A stretch of 64,000 nucleotides of DNA, taken from the NCBI RefSeq assembly GCF_000499385.1, contig NW_013654378.1, positions 89,501-153,500 on the forward strand. The letters run 5' to 3'. Source of the stretch: Eimeria necatrix (taxonomy: Eukaryota > Apicomplexa > Conoidasida > Eucoccidiorida > Eimeriidae). The notes below the pieces were generated by a model that worked only from the letters and a program-made list of their open reading frames with translations, did no database searches and had not been told where the DNA came from. Position 1 is the stretch's first letter. The number at the start of each line of letters is the position of its first letter. Shown here one piece after another: positions 1 through 11,200 of this stretch. A program made the translations under genes and the position numbers.

Positions 1-163
1 CTGGGGGGGGCCCCCGGGGGGCCCCCTGGGGGGCTGGGGGCCCCTGGGGCCCCTGGGGCCCCTGGGGCCCCTGATTGCTTTTGCTGCTGCGGCTGTGCGT
101 TGGACCCTGAGGGGCCCCTTGGGACCCTTCGCTGGAGCGGCCGGAAGCTGGCCCTCGGGGCTC

Positions 164-200
<37 letters not shown>

Positions 201-1091
201 GGCTCTGAATGCGGGGATGGGGATCTATACCCTGCTGCATCTGCCACACTTTCCGCTGCAGCAGCAGCAGCAGCAGCAGCAGCAACGGGCTTGGGCGTGC
301 TCTTTCGCACTCGAGGTGGGGCCTCTTCTGTCTCCTTTTTGCTCCTTTTGCCCCCCATCTTTTTTCGTTCTTTATAAGAGCCAGAAAGGGGTACCTGGGG
401 GCCCCTGCTGGGGCCCCCAGGGGGGCCCTGGGGGCCCTGGGGCCCCCTTGCTTTGCTTGCGGGGGGCCCCCCTGTTTTCTGCTGCTTGTCTGCGGGGGCC
501 TCAGGAGGGGGGCCCCCCGCAGGGTCTGAGCGCCTCCTTTTGCCTCTTTTGGATTTGTTTTTGCTTGTCTGCTGCTCCTCTTGCTGCTCCTGCTGCTCTT
601 GCTGCTCCTTCTGCTGCTGCTCGAAGGGCCGCTGCTGTTCCTGGTGCAGCTGCTGCTCCCGCTGCTGCTGCTGCTGCTGCTGCTCCTGCAGCTGCGACGG
701 CGCGGCTGAGTCCTCACTGCTGCTTAGTCTCCCAGTTCCAGCCAAACCAGCTTCAGCAGCAGCAGCAGGTGCAGCAGCAGCGGTGTCATGCGCAGCAGCA
801 GCAGCAGCAGCAGCAGCGCTAGCTTCGTTGTCTGTGGTCCGCTGCTGCTTCCCTTGCTGCTCTGCCTCTCCAGCTAGAAGAGCCGAAGTCCGCTGAAGGG
901 CAAACTGCATCCAAAAGCCTGTACCCAGTCTTCCTAGGGTACGATTAAGGGGTGGAGGGGCCCCCGCGAGGGCCCCGTGGGCCCCCCCTGGGGCCCCCGA
1001 AGGGGGGCCCCCAGGCCCCAGCCCCGCAGGGGGGCCCCCCGAGAGGCCTATCACCAGAGGCGCAGCGCGAGAACCCTGTGGGGCCCTCATT
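1..1091 (-). CDS. Putative low-complexity protein, partial (runs off left edge)
   Basis: One minus-strand frame stays open from an ATG near 1091 to base 1, about 360 codons, without a stop. It encodes Gly/Pro/Ala-rich stretches from GGGGCCCC blocks, Ala and Gln runs from CTG/CAG tracts, and a mixed-charge segment rich in Glu-Gln. It also has two short basic segments (KNKSKRGKRRR near 540 and MGGKRSKKETEE near 350) that look like nuclear-localisation or nucleic-acid-contact sequences. No domain is recognised. An acceptor-like CAG lies near 895, so the 5' part could be intron and the coding part could start there. It lies downstream of the aminopeptidase gene on the same strand. GC-rich repeats can keep frames open by chance, so confidence is moderate. 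The basic segments and the single consistent frame across several unrelated repeat types favour real coding. Confidence 0.42.
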
Positions 1092-2557
1092 GCCTCGGGA
1101 AAGAGGGCCCCCAAGGGGGGTGTTTAGCGCGTCAGAAGGGGGCAGCAGGTGAGTGTGTGATGCTGGCAGACAGGGGGGGCCCCCGGGGCCCCCTGAGGCC
1201 GCTGGAGGCTCCTAGAAAGCGCACAGCAGCGCAGCAAAACAACAGGTGGTGCAGCAAAACCTCAAGTCTAAGGGGGCCCCCAGCAGCTGCAGCGGCTCGG
1301 CAGGTTTGGCCGCCGGTGGGCCCCCGGTCTTCTGGGGCTGCTGGCTGCTGCGTCTATTCCCGAGGCGGAAAACGAAAACAGCAGCATTCAGCATGAAAGA
1401 AAAAGCAAAATGCAAATAAGTTAAAACACAAATTAGAGACACGAGGAACCCACACGAGCCCGCCGGCCTCCATGGAGGTAGGTGGTGAGGTTGGTGGGAC
1501 AGGGCCTGGGGCCCCAGCTGGCTCTGTTTTCGTTTCTTTTCAGTGTTTTTCACCTCAAATTATTGAATTAATAAACAAAAATGCGAAATTGAAAGCATAA
1601 CAGTCGTTTTGATGACTAGTATTTCCTTGTACCGCATGCGCCGGAAGTGTAACACCTCTCTGGGTTTCCTGTAAACTGAAAGAGCTGCAAATATCTACTC
1701 CTCCTCTAAGTGACGAATACAATACTCTTTTGTAACCTTTCTGTGAGGTCTGGGCGCCTCAGGGGCCCCTCAGCCCGGCCCGCAGGCAGAGCAGGGCCCC
1801 CAGCCTCCACTTGCTGCTGCGCGTCTTTGCTGCGGCTGCAACAGCAGCAGCAGCAGCAGCAGCGGCGGCGTCTGCCTCGCCCCGGTGTACATACACCCCA
1901 GCGCTGCAGACCCGGCGGTGTGCCAGCTGCTCATCTTCCGCAACAGTTCCTCTAGGCATTGAGACATGTTTGCATGCACAAACACGAAAGCAATATCTGC
2001 AAGTACTAATAAAAGAGCATAATTCCTCTTGAACTATCTTTTTGCTTTGCTGCATGTCAAAACTGAACAGCTGTTCGCTCACAGCCTCCCCCGACAAACT
2101 CCAAGGCGCACACTTGGAGCCCTTGACCCAAAAGGGGGGCCTCCAGGCTGGTTCATTAGTTCTGTTGCATTCAGAAAAGGGCCCCCTTTGCCTGCCCTTG
2201 CAATCGGGGCCCCGGGGGGCCCCCTCGGGGGCCCCCTGGGCCCCACTTGGGTACCCAGGGGCCCTCTCCAGGGACTTTCCCCATCAACGAAAGTTGAAAG
2301 CTGCAATAAAAAGTTCAAGTTGGCCCTTTCAGGGCCCCTCTAGCGAACAAGTCTCAAAGGGCACAAAACACCTTTTGGGGCCTCCTTTGGGGTCCCGCAG
2401 GGGGCCCCCGTAGGAGGCCCCCCACAGGGGGCCCCTCTGGGGGCCCCATTCGGAGGCTTCTTACGGAGGCCCCAAAGGGGCCTCCCTGGGGGCCCCCAGT
2501 ACCCCTTCGGGGGCCCCCAAGGAGGCTTCCAAAGGCCTTGCATGCAAGAAAAGTTCC
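1092..2557. other. Intergenic, GC-block and CAG-repeat rich
   Basis: This interval separates the aminopeptidase stop from the open frame at the left edge. It holds dense GGGGCCCC-type blocks (1165-1200, 2195-2270, 2395-2525), a CAG tract at 1838-1866, the near-palindrome GTGTACATACAC at 1885-1896, and an AT-rich patch at 1555-1600. Several frames of 60-120 codons exist on both strands, but none shows a recognisable product or consistent splice sites. Confidence 0.6.
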
Positions 2558-2873
2558 TTATTGTGCTGCAGTCAAAGCGAACTCCACCAAAGTACGAACT
2601 CCGTAGCCCGTGGCAGATCCCGACTTAGAGCACCACGCCGGGCCTGCGATGTCTATGTGGGCCCACGGCGTCTGCGGCGAAATAATCACCACAAGTCCAA
2701 AAATATGGATTTAGACTTTTATGCACTGGCATACATGCCAATACTAAATATATATACATAATATATTTATATATATGCATATAAATACCAAGAGGAGTAG
2801 CAAATGAAGCTGCAGAGAGAAGACTCCTAGACACACAGGGCACACGCCGATGCGGCAGCGGCCAGAGCAGTCG

Positions 2874-2906
<33 letters not shown>

Positions 2907-5900
2907 GCAGCAACGGCAGCAGCGGGGAAACTGCACCTTCTCGACGAATTCCTTGAGGAACACAGCCGCAGTGATGGCGCCTCCTCCCTTCCCCTTGGTC
3001 GCTGTGTTGTTCAAGTCTGCACATTTGGACTCCAAGTTCTCTCTGTAACGAGAGACAAATGGCATGCGCCACATCTTTTCGCAGGACCGGTCTGCACTGT
3101 ACGTACACCCGAAACACACTGCAGCAGACAGCGCGCTGCAGGCGGCGGCTGGCTCTCAGCCGGAACCGCAGCAGCGGCAGGGGGTGAAGTGGTGCAAGAA
3201 ACAAGAAAAAGGATAAATCAAAGAAGATTCAAGAAGGGAAACTGGGAACAAAGAAGAAGGGAAAACCAAGAGTAGGCCAAAAAACACCGAAGCTCACAAA
3301 GCCAAATGCGAAGATTTAGTGAGAGCTATGTACAGCACCCCAAGACCGGCAGTCACAGCACAAAGTCACAGCAGAAACTAACGGCAGCAGCAGCAGCAGC
3401 CGCAGCAGCAGCTGCAGCCGCCGCCGCAGCAGCAGCAGCCGCCGCAGCAGCAGCAGCGACGAACCACTTGAGTATCTTTTCTGCGAGTTGGTCGTCGGGG
3501 CTGAAGAGCCCGGCGTAGCTTTCGCCAAGGGCCACGACGCATGCGCCAGTGAGGGTGGCGACGTCGAGGATGGCGTCGACTTGGAGTTTTTCGGCGAAGA
3601 CGAGAGCGTCTGCGAGAGTGAGGCGGCCCTCAGCGTCGGTGTTTCCCACTTCGACAGTTTTGCCGTTGCTGGCCGTCAGCACGTCTCCCGGCCGGTAGGC
3701 CTGGCTGGAAACCATGTTTTCTGCTGCAGCAGCAACGAAGTGGACTTCCACGCCTGCAGGCTGCAGCAGCCCCAGCGCCCGCGCCGCGCCCAGCACTGCT
3801 GCTGCGCCCCCCATGTCGAACTTCATCAGCTCAATTGAAGTTTCCGCACGCTTTATGTTGTACCCTCCGCTGTCGAAGCACAGGCCCTTCCCCACGAAGG
3901 CCAGCTTCCGCAGGGGGGCCCCCGGGGCCCCCTCGGGGGCCCCCTTCGGGCGGTACGTCAGGTGAATGAACTGCGGAGGGTACATCGAACCCTTGCAGAC
4001 TCCCAAGTAGCAGCCCATCCCCAGCGCCTCCACCTCCGCCTGACCCAAAATCTTGCACTCCAGGCCAAACTGAAGCAGCACAAAAAACCGTAAAACCAGC
4101 AACGACAAAAAATTCAATTTAGACAAAAATCTTCTTTTCAATCCAAAAGCGACGACTTCCCGACAGAAATAGATCTAAAGACAAGTCAGAGCTGAATGCC
4201 ACAGAAAGGCACATCAAGAGCCCGCAGCAACTGGCACAGAGCCCAGAAAAAATAAGCAAAGAGGTCAAGGAAAAAAGCAAAAAGCCGGAAACGGAAATGA
4301 GAAAGTGACCTAGCAGCAAACTGTGTGGCAACGCCAGCAGCAGCAGCTGCTGCTGCAGCAAGCCGCTGGTTCTGCAACCCCGGACTTGCATATGGGGCTG
4401 CTGAGCAGCTGATTTCTGCCTCTCAGCAGCAGCAACAGGCTGCTGCTGCTGCAGCAGGCTCAGCAGCAGCAAAACCACAAAAAGAATTGGCTATGTTACC
4501 TCTGCTGCCAAAGACTCTGCTGCTTTCGCTAATGTCACTGTGGTGCAGTAGTTCGCCGGGGAGTTGACCAGCTCGCGGGCAAAGTGGACTCCGGCGGCCA
4601 CATGGCGGGCGGCCTGGGCGCAGCAAACCCCCGTGCAAGTTGAACCCTCAAACCCTAAACCCTAGCTCCAAACCCTAGCTCCAAACCCTAGCTCCAAACC
4701 CTAGCCCTGAGACGCCGATCCGCCCCACCTGCAGCACAGCTTCAGTTCCTTCCTTGTTAGCTGCGAATATCGTCAGCTGTTCCACTTCACTCGTCTTCAA
4801 GTTCTTCGTGCCAGTCCCCTTGAACCTGCGTGCGTAAACCCCAAACCCTAAACCCTAAACCTCCGCCACAGACCCAAAGCAACAGCACCGCCCCCACCAA
4901 GAATGGAAGATCCACAATCCTCTGTACGGGAATTGCAGCAAATGCAGCAGCAGTGGCAGCAGCAGCTGCCGCAGCAGCAGCTGCTGCTAGGGGAGCAGCA
5001 GCAGCAGCAGCTTACCTGTTGTCCGGGTTCATTTCGACGAGAATGGTCTCTAACACAGACTGCAATTTTCTGAGGAACATTTTGGGGGCCTCAGGGCAGG
5101 GGCAGCCTTGGGCCAAGTCGGGAATGAACAGAGCAGCAGATTTGATCTTCGACTTTTCGCGAAGTGCAGCAGCAACAGCAGCACCAACCACTTGGGCATC
5201 GAAGGTCTTGTGCTCTCCGCAGCCAACAGCCATCAAGTAGCGGGGGGCTCCCCCAGGCACCCGCACGGACACAACAGACCTGCAGCGAAGCAGCAGCAGC
5301 CAGTGCGCAGTAAGAAGCAGCAGCAGCAACTGCTGCTGCTGCTTCAGCAGCAGCAACTGCTGCTGCTGCAGCAAGGGAGAGTACGCAACAGATGCTGCAG
5401 CAGGCAATAGGAAGTAAGCAGCAGCAGATGCAATATGCAGTAGGAGGAAACAAGCAGCAGCTACTACAATCTGTAGCAAACGAGCAGCAGCAGCAAGCAA
5501 TAGGAAACTAGCTGCAGGCTGCAACAATCAATAAGAAACCAGCAGCAGCAGCAGCAATAAAACAAAAGGAAACAAGCAGCAGCTGGTGTCAGCGAGCAGT
5601 GAGAACTATGCAGCAGCTGCTGCAACAAGCTGCAGGAAGCAAGCAGCATCAGCTGCCAGTGCGCAGGGAGAAATAAGGAGCAGCTGCTGCAACGAGCAGC
5701 AGCAAGCAAGCAACCAGCAGCTGCTGCAACAAGCAGCAGCAAGCAAGCAGCAATTAAAGAACTCCAAGGAAACCAATAAACTGACTTAGTCCACTGCAAC
5801 TGCAGCAAAGGCGAGCGCAACAGCGCCAAAGGGAATGTTTGGGGAAAAGAGGAAATTGGGAAAAGGCCACAAAAAGAAAAAAGAAAAAATTTGCAAGGAA

Positions 5901-5968
5901 GCAAAAACGAGAAGCTTATCAACGGGCCAGGGGAGAGGGCGACAGCCAAACACTGCAGCAGCAAATCC

Positions 5969-5999
<31 letters not shown>

Positions 6000-6211
6000 C
6001 TCAGCAGCGGCAGAGCCAGGGTAATCGCAGCAACACATCGCCCGCAGCAGCAACAGCGCAGCAGCATCAGCAGCAGCACGTCCACAGCAGCGACAAAAGA
6101 GCAGCAGCAGCAGCAGCAAAACGACCACAGCAGCAATCGCAAGACCACAGCACCAACACAGACCGCAACAGCAAATCCACAGCAGCAACAACACCGCCAT
6201 AACGACGATCC

Positions 6212-6252
<41 letters not shown>

Positions 6253-6863
6253 CGCATACCCCGCATCTCCCTTGAAGTCTGCTTCCTCAAGGGCCCCAGC
6301 CAAGAGGGCCCCCCGCTGCTCATCAAAGGCAGCAGCCTGGGGGCTGAGGGCCCCCTTAGAGACGAAGACGAAGCAGTCGCCTTTGTAGTTTTCCATGGCA
6401 GAAAGAGGTTCAACAGAGAATTTAATCTAAAAGAAGCAAAATAAATAAAAAAAGAAAAAGAAAAAGAAGTCAAACAACAGCCACAGACGCGAGAACTACA
6501 ACTGCAGCCTGTAGCGCCGCTGCAGCGGCGGCGGGGCTGCTGCAGCAAACAGCAGCAGCAGCAGCAGCCAGACGGCAGCGCAGCGGCAGCAGCATGAGGG
6601 GAAGGCAGTAGCGCCAGCATCAGCAAGGGGGAAGGGCAGCAGCAGCGGCGGCAGCACGAGGGCAAAGCAGCAGCCACAGCAGCAGCAAGAAGGCAAGGCA
6701 GCAGCAACAGCAGCAGCAACAGGGCCAGGCAGCAGCAACAGCAGCAGCAACAGGGCCAGGCAGCAGCAGCAGCAGCAGCGCCCACCTTGTTCGCCCAGCG
6801 ACACTCCGTTAGAGGCATCTCCGGGGGGTCTGTCTTGACAGTTCGGGGCTGAGGGGGCACCAT
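2558..6863 (-). CDS. LAP: M17 leucine aminopeptidase, eight exons
   Basis: This cytosolic-type metallo-exopeptidase removes N-terminal residues, typically Leu, and needs two metal ions. Exons on the minus strand are 6863-6786, 6426-6260, 5279-5016, 4825-4729, 4613-4500, 4069-3468, 3096-2937 and 2671-2558. All junctions are GT-AG and keep codon phase, giving 531 residues, the usual family length. The N-terminal regulatory domain is in exons 2-4. Exons 6-8 carry the catalytic domain: [11 protein letters not shown] (metal-binding Lys and Asp), MKFDMGG (Asp), and NTDAEGRL (Asp and Glu ligands plus the catalytic Arg). The downstream [10 protein letters not shown] is formed exactly across the last junction. 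The exons are nearly free of homopolymers while the introns are full of CTG and telomere-like repeats. One GC-rich insertion (3905-3955) encodes Gly-Ala-Pro repeats just before the catalytic core. The frame remains open upstream of the chosen ATG to 7343, so an N-terminal targeting extension of up to 160 residues cannot be excluded. Confidence 0.96.
2871..2930. repeat. CAG/CTG tract in last aminopeptidase intron
   Basis: Interrupted CAG triplets (CTG on the coding strand) lie just downstream of the donor at 2936, inside the intron 2936-2672. The same intron also carries an AT-dinucleotide-rich patch at 2745-2790. Confidence 0.9.
3382..3460. repeat. CAG/CTG tract in aminopeptidase intron 6
   Basis: Imperfect CAG and CCG triplets fill the start of the intron 3467-3097, immediately after the donor. 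Read through, they would encode poly-Ala on the minus strand, which explains the spurious Ala extension of exon 6. Confidence 0.9.
3905..3957. repeat. GGGGCCCC-type block within aminopeptidase exon 6
   Basis: A GC-rich self-complementary block of the type seen in the nearby intergenic DNA lies inside coding sequence. It is in frame and encodes [14 protein letters not shown], between the linker after the N-terminal domain and the conserved catalytic core. Confidence 0.85.
4642..4706. repeat. Telomere-like tandem repeat in aminopeptidase intron 4
   Basis: Copies of AAACCCTA are followed by about three copies of the 13-mer CCAAACCCTAGCT. The array fills more than half of the 115-base intron 4728-4614. 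AAACCCT is the complement of the TTTAGGG telomere unit, known as an interstitial repeat in Eimeria. Confidence 0.93.
4834..4864. repeat. Short AAACCCT telomere-like repeat in aminopeptidase intron 3
   Basis: Three degenerate to perfect AAACCCTA units sit close to the acceptor of the intron 5015-4826. CAG tracts occupy the other end of the same intron (4934-5013). Confidence 0.9.
5286..6258. repeat. CAG/CTG repeat field filling aminopeptidase intron 2
   Basis: Almost the whole intron 6259-5280 is made of CAG, CAA and CTG triplets in changing phase and orientation. The longest near-pure stretches are around 5970-6000 and 6215-6252. Many long artefactual frames arise here on both strands. Confidence 0.92.
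6530..6784. repeat. CAG/CTG repeat field in aminopeptidase intron 1
   Basis: The 5' part of intron 6785-6427 holds interrupted CAG triplets with a duplicated unit around 6670-6770 (GGCAGCAGCAACAGCAGCAG-like). The rest of the intron, towards the acceptor at 6427, is pyrimidine-rich on the coding strand. Confidence 0.9.
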
Positions 6864-6905
6864 GGTGGTTTTGTGTCTTCTGGCAGCAAGTAGCGATGAG
6901 CTGGG

Positions 6906-6917
6906 GTGTACGTACAC
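6906..6917. promoter_or_regulatory. Palindrome GTGTACGTACAC upstream of aminopeptidase ATG
   Basis: A perfect 12-base palindrome lies 43 bases upstream of the chosen ATG. Close variants occur at 1885-1896 and 3097-3108. It could be a transcription-factor site, but this is inference. If the longer N-terminal frame is used, it would lie within coding sequence. Confidence 0.3.
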
Positions 6918-7343
6918 TTCAAATTTGCTGTGTGGCCGCAGGCAGCCGCTCGAACTGCGCGCAGACTGGACAGAAAAAGGAGGAGCAGCAAATAGAGGCG
7001 AAAGAACAGCAGAAGCCACGCGAAACGGAGCACGCATTCTCGCCACTGTTCTCCCAGCCCCTGCTGCTGCAGCTGCTGGCATTTGTGACGGCCACAAACC
7101 CTCCCGTGCAAAGCAGTTTAGCTGCTGCACCGGAGCGTTTCGCCCGCGCAACTGCGCTGCCTCCAGCCGTGCAGCGAGGCCGGACTGCAGCAGCAGCAGC
7201 AGCAGCAGCAGAGGGCCCCTCAAACGACTAGATCTTGTGTGCATCTGTCTACGGCCCACAAGCGCCCTAGGGAGCAAGTGGGGGCCTCGGACAGAAGCAG
7301 GGCTCGGGAGCGCCTCGCTAGGGGTTGGGAGTCGACCACACAC

Positions 7344-10300
7344 TCAATGCTAGGGAAATAGAGGGGGCCGCACTAATGGTACTGAGGTCAAGCTGAACAC
7401 TCTAAGCAGGCCCCATTAGCCTGCAGAAACTGGCGTCAATTGCGCGCATGCATGGCGGTTAAAAGAACAGTGAAGAGTGCGGAGTGGAAAAGCGCGCAGG
7501 GGCTGATGCTGCTGAGGGAAACCTACCCGATGCAACCTCGCAGGCACGAGTCTTCTTCTATGAATTTATTATCTCGTTTTACCTTATTTGAATTCACGAA
7601 GGAAGCAAAAGCACCATTAATGTGCGTTCGTCCTCACACACAATGCGCACGCCTCTGACTGCTGCGCAGCGCGACGTGTGTACCTACGTACGCCCCCGGG
7701 CAACGCAGCGCCCAGGCCAGTGCCACTTCGGAATATTTTATGCGCTAAGTGGAGGCCAAGTGGAAAATTTGGGAATTAAAAGAATGCCATAATTACTTAG
7801 AGTGCACTGAAGCCATACGACGCGTAACAACTCGCCACTTTCAAGTGCCGCGCTGAGGTCGGCTGCGTCTATCGCATACTATTAGCAACGAGGCAGTGTC
7901 TACGGTTTTCTGAAAGCCGTTTCAACTGCTGCAATTTATTGCTGTTTTATACAACAAGTAACAGCGCTGCTCAGGTCTATGCATCGCTGGCTACATCGTA
8001 GGTGGAGTGTAATAGGGATTAGACAAATTACCTTGAGGAAGTTGGCGCGCCACTGTAAATGCCAGGATAGAGCCAGAAACAAATTGGAGGTGCGAGCCTG
8101 GCAGCGTCACCACAACAGTGTAAGAAGGAAGATAAGGGGTTGAGCCACGATCTTGAGAATACCCTAAAGGGAGCACTTAGTTCCATTGGCAGAAGCTCTG
8201 AAAGCAGTTTTCAGTCAGATTGTCTACATTCCATGTGCACTGAGTCTCTCATGTGTGTCTAAACCACGGCGTTGCCAATTCTGGATCCGCATGGAAAGTC
8301 AACGGGCTTCGGCGTGCCTCCTGTTTGCCTCGTCCTTCCAGGCACTGCGGAGGCTCGAATTTCTTGTTGCTGTTGAACTGCTGCCAAGAATAAGAGCCCA
8401 CCATGCCTAGATCCAATAGAGCTACTTAAAGATGCCAGTGCTTGCTCCCTTTCCCCAACTTTGCCCTCAGTGCGAGACCTAGCCCCTCTCTGCTCTGTAC
8501 ACTAACCTAAATCTCCTCAAAGTACTGCGAAGTTTTTAAACTCATCTAGGCCATACTGCACTAGTTTTGGCTTTATTTTGGGTTGCTCTATAGCCAGCCA
8601 GTGCAAGAGGCCCAAACTACGACTGGCTACGGGAACACAATGTGTTCCGCAGAGACGACATTGCCCCCTCATGGCCTAACAATGCACTATTTGTCCGCTG
8701 AGTAGCTGTAAAAGGAACACAACTATAACGGTCCATTCAAGAACTATCAAGTAAGGCAGTATTTGTAACGAGGAAATTGGAAAATTGCAGCTACAAGGGG
8801 TGCAGGGAGGAGAAAAGGGGAGTCTGAGGATAGTAAAGCTGTGCATTTCAGGTCTCAAATGACAAGTTCAAGGGTTTGATGGCGCAGTAGAAGAATGGCA
8901 CATAGAGAAGATAGTTCTAAACCACTGTGAATTATTATTGCATAATTTTTTGGGGTCCTCAGTGCTTCAACAACGCTGAGCTTCTGGCACTTCAGTTTAG
9001 GAAAAGGTGTAGAATCAAAGTTGGCATGCTCGCCAAATGCACTACAGTGCGCGTTCAAGCACCGACTTCTCGTTTTCTTACAACAATTCCAGCTTCTAGA
9101 CAATCCTTCTGTTAAACAAAATGAGGGCGTGGGTCTTTATATTACTTTTTAACATGATGGAACGCTGAATTGCTAGCTTGACCTGGAGGTGTCACGTGCA
9201 GACTGGCTGTACAGTGTTTACAAACAGGAGCCGCTGGAAGGTACTCGATCGCTTCAGCAAAAATCTGCTGCCAGCACACTCGAAAGCTCCAACTCGCCAA
9301 GAAACCCTGAAGCACTGTTTAAAGGTCAAAGCAAAAGCCTCGTAAGAGGAGTGCCCTGCGCTGCGGACTTTCTTGCACTCTCCCGCGGCCTCAGCGTAGA
9401 AGGCTACTCTGTTACCACTAGCTTGGCCGCGTATGTGCCTCAACGCATTTCGAGAACCAGCTAGCTCCGAATTCGATAAGCATTTCACCGCTAATCTCAT
9501 CTCTTCTGCTGATTTTGCTACCTTTGCTGAATTCCTTTGTTAGCAGCAAATGGGCGAAATGGCACACAGCAGCTCAGATTACTAACGCAACCACTTGCAT
9601 GCCCGTTGCATCTAAGAGCTTCTAGAAAGGTGGGACAGAGGCCGTACCTTCCACATCTGCTTCAGGTGACACCGAATGAGGTGTTCCAGAGTGACCTTGG
9701 TCACGCCGTTGCATGTTGAATGTTTGGAACGAGCTTGGTTAAACGTCTACGATTACGGGCCAGGCTGCATCAGAAACAGTTTTCCCAAAGACCCTTGGAC
9801 GATTATAGAACTTCTGCGTCAGGGACCCCTATTGCTTGTGCGTTTCTGCGGAATACAAAGTAACCATCTCTCTCTGAACGCAGATTTCGGCTACATTTGA
9901 TATGCTTTCGTGGTGGTACCCGATGAAAGGAAACAGACAGATCGAAAAGGCATATGTGCACCCTCCCCAGATCTTTTTCTGGCACCCCACGGCATGTAGA
10001 GGTGCACTAAGGCATCTATGGAGCCCTTAGTACGCTGCAGAGCCTATGAAACACTTTTGCAGAATATAGCAGAGCACCTGAAGGGCACATGTAGGGAATC
10101 TTCAGCCTCTGCATACCCCATTTAAGGCGATGGGCAACGGTGCACCCCCCGGGTTTGGAAACGGACAACTACTTTCTAAGTAAAGGTTAAGCACTTTCCT
10201 GGCTAGGGGAGCGATTGAGTACGGCGGTGTATTTCATTGTGCACATTCATCAAAGCACGTACTACAGAAGTCGTGTAGATGCAAGCTGGCTGCCTGTGCA

Positions 10301-11200
10301 GCTTGGTGGAAGCTCTATTGACCCTTCGAGTCTCGGCGCTGTACCTCTGGGATAGAAATAGTCTTCTACGCCCCATTTTTAAGGCATCTGATTGACTATT
10401 TTAAGCTTGGCTCGTAGAAGCCGCTACGTTTCGGGAACTCCGTGTATGCTTTTCTGCATGTTATTGAAGGGAAGTCAAAGTATTACCGCGGGCATCTTCG
10501 AACACTGCACTAGAACACATTCAGGAGCTCATGGACCGTTTCAGCTCTTTCATACGTAAATTTTAACACTCTGTCACATGTGGAGGTCCAGTTCACGTAT
10601 GTTTTAACTCCTATCTACGGGAACAGCGTGCTGCTTAGGGCGCATGCGCGCAACAATCCGTCTAAACTGAAGCTAATTAGAATATGAGATCCTTTGTGCA
10701 TTTGACAGCAACGGGCGCATTCAAATGCAGCCTTCTTTCTTAAGGTGAGTGGCCAGAGCACAAAAGAGTGAAAGAAGACGTTGCGCGGCCGACTGCGGCG
10801 TGCAGTGTCGGCGTTGCGCATAGAAGGTGAAATGAGAGCCTTCCTATGTGTGCTTTGAAATTTTTCAATTCGGGCTTGTACAGTTATACTATTTCGCTTT
10901 TATTCAACTTACAGCATGCATTCTTACGGCCACTGCTTCTGACTGCTGCTGCTGCTGCTGCTGCTGTCGCTTAAGCGCTCTGCAGCTGCCGCCAGCCATT
11001 GCTCCACTCCCTTTGTTCCAGGCTCCTCCATCGCTTTACCCTCTTGTTTTGTCTTAATTAGGAAGGGCATTACTCAAGCACAGCATCAGTGACTCAATCA
11101 ATCTCAGTATACACGTTAACAGGCGGCCCGTGTACACAGTCCAAGCATTCGGGGGCCCCCCTGTAGCTTTGAGAAGGCACCCAGCAGGGCCCCTACATAT
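7344..11200. other. Repeat-poor divergent intergenic region
   Basis: This region lies between the aminopeptidase (minus) and the membrane-protein gene (plus). Base composition becomes balanced and triplet repeats almost vanish, apart from a short TGC tract at 10944-10968. No frame longer than about 100 codons has protein-like composition. It presumably holds promoters and untranslated leaders; nothing more specific is visible. Confidence 0.6.

Noticed and set aside
4642..4706. True telomere or chromosome end
   Set aside because: The array is only about 65 bases, lies within an intron with exons on both sides and is degenerate. It is an interstitial telomere-like repeat.
5919..7343. Long minus-strand frame of 474 codons through the aminopeptidase 5' region
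   Set aside because: Most of it is repeat read through introns 1 and 2. Only the part at 6863-6786 joins in phase to conserved aminopeptidase exons. The stretch above 6863 is kept only as a possible N-terminal extension.
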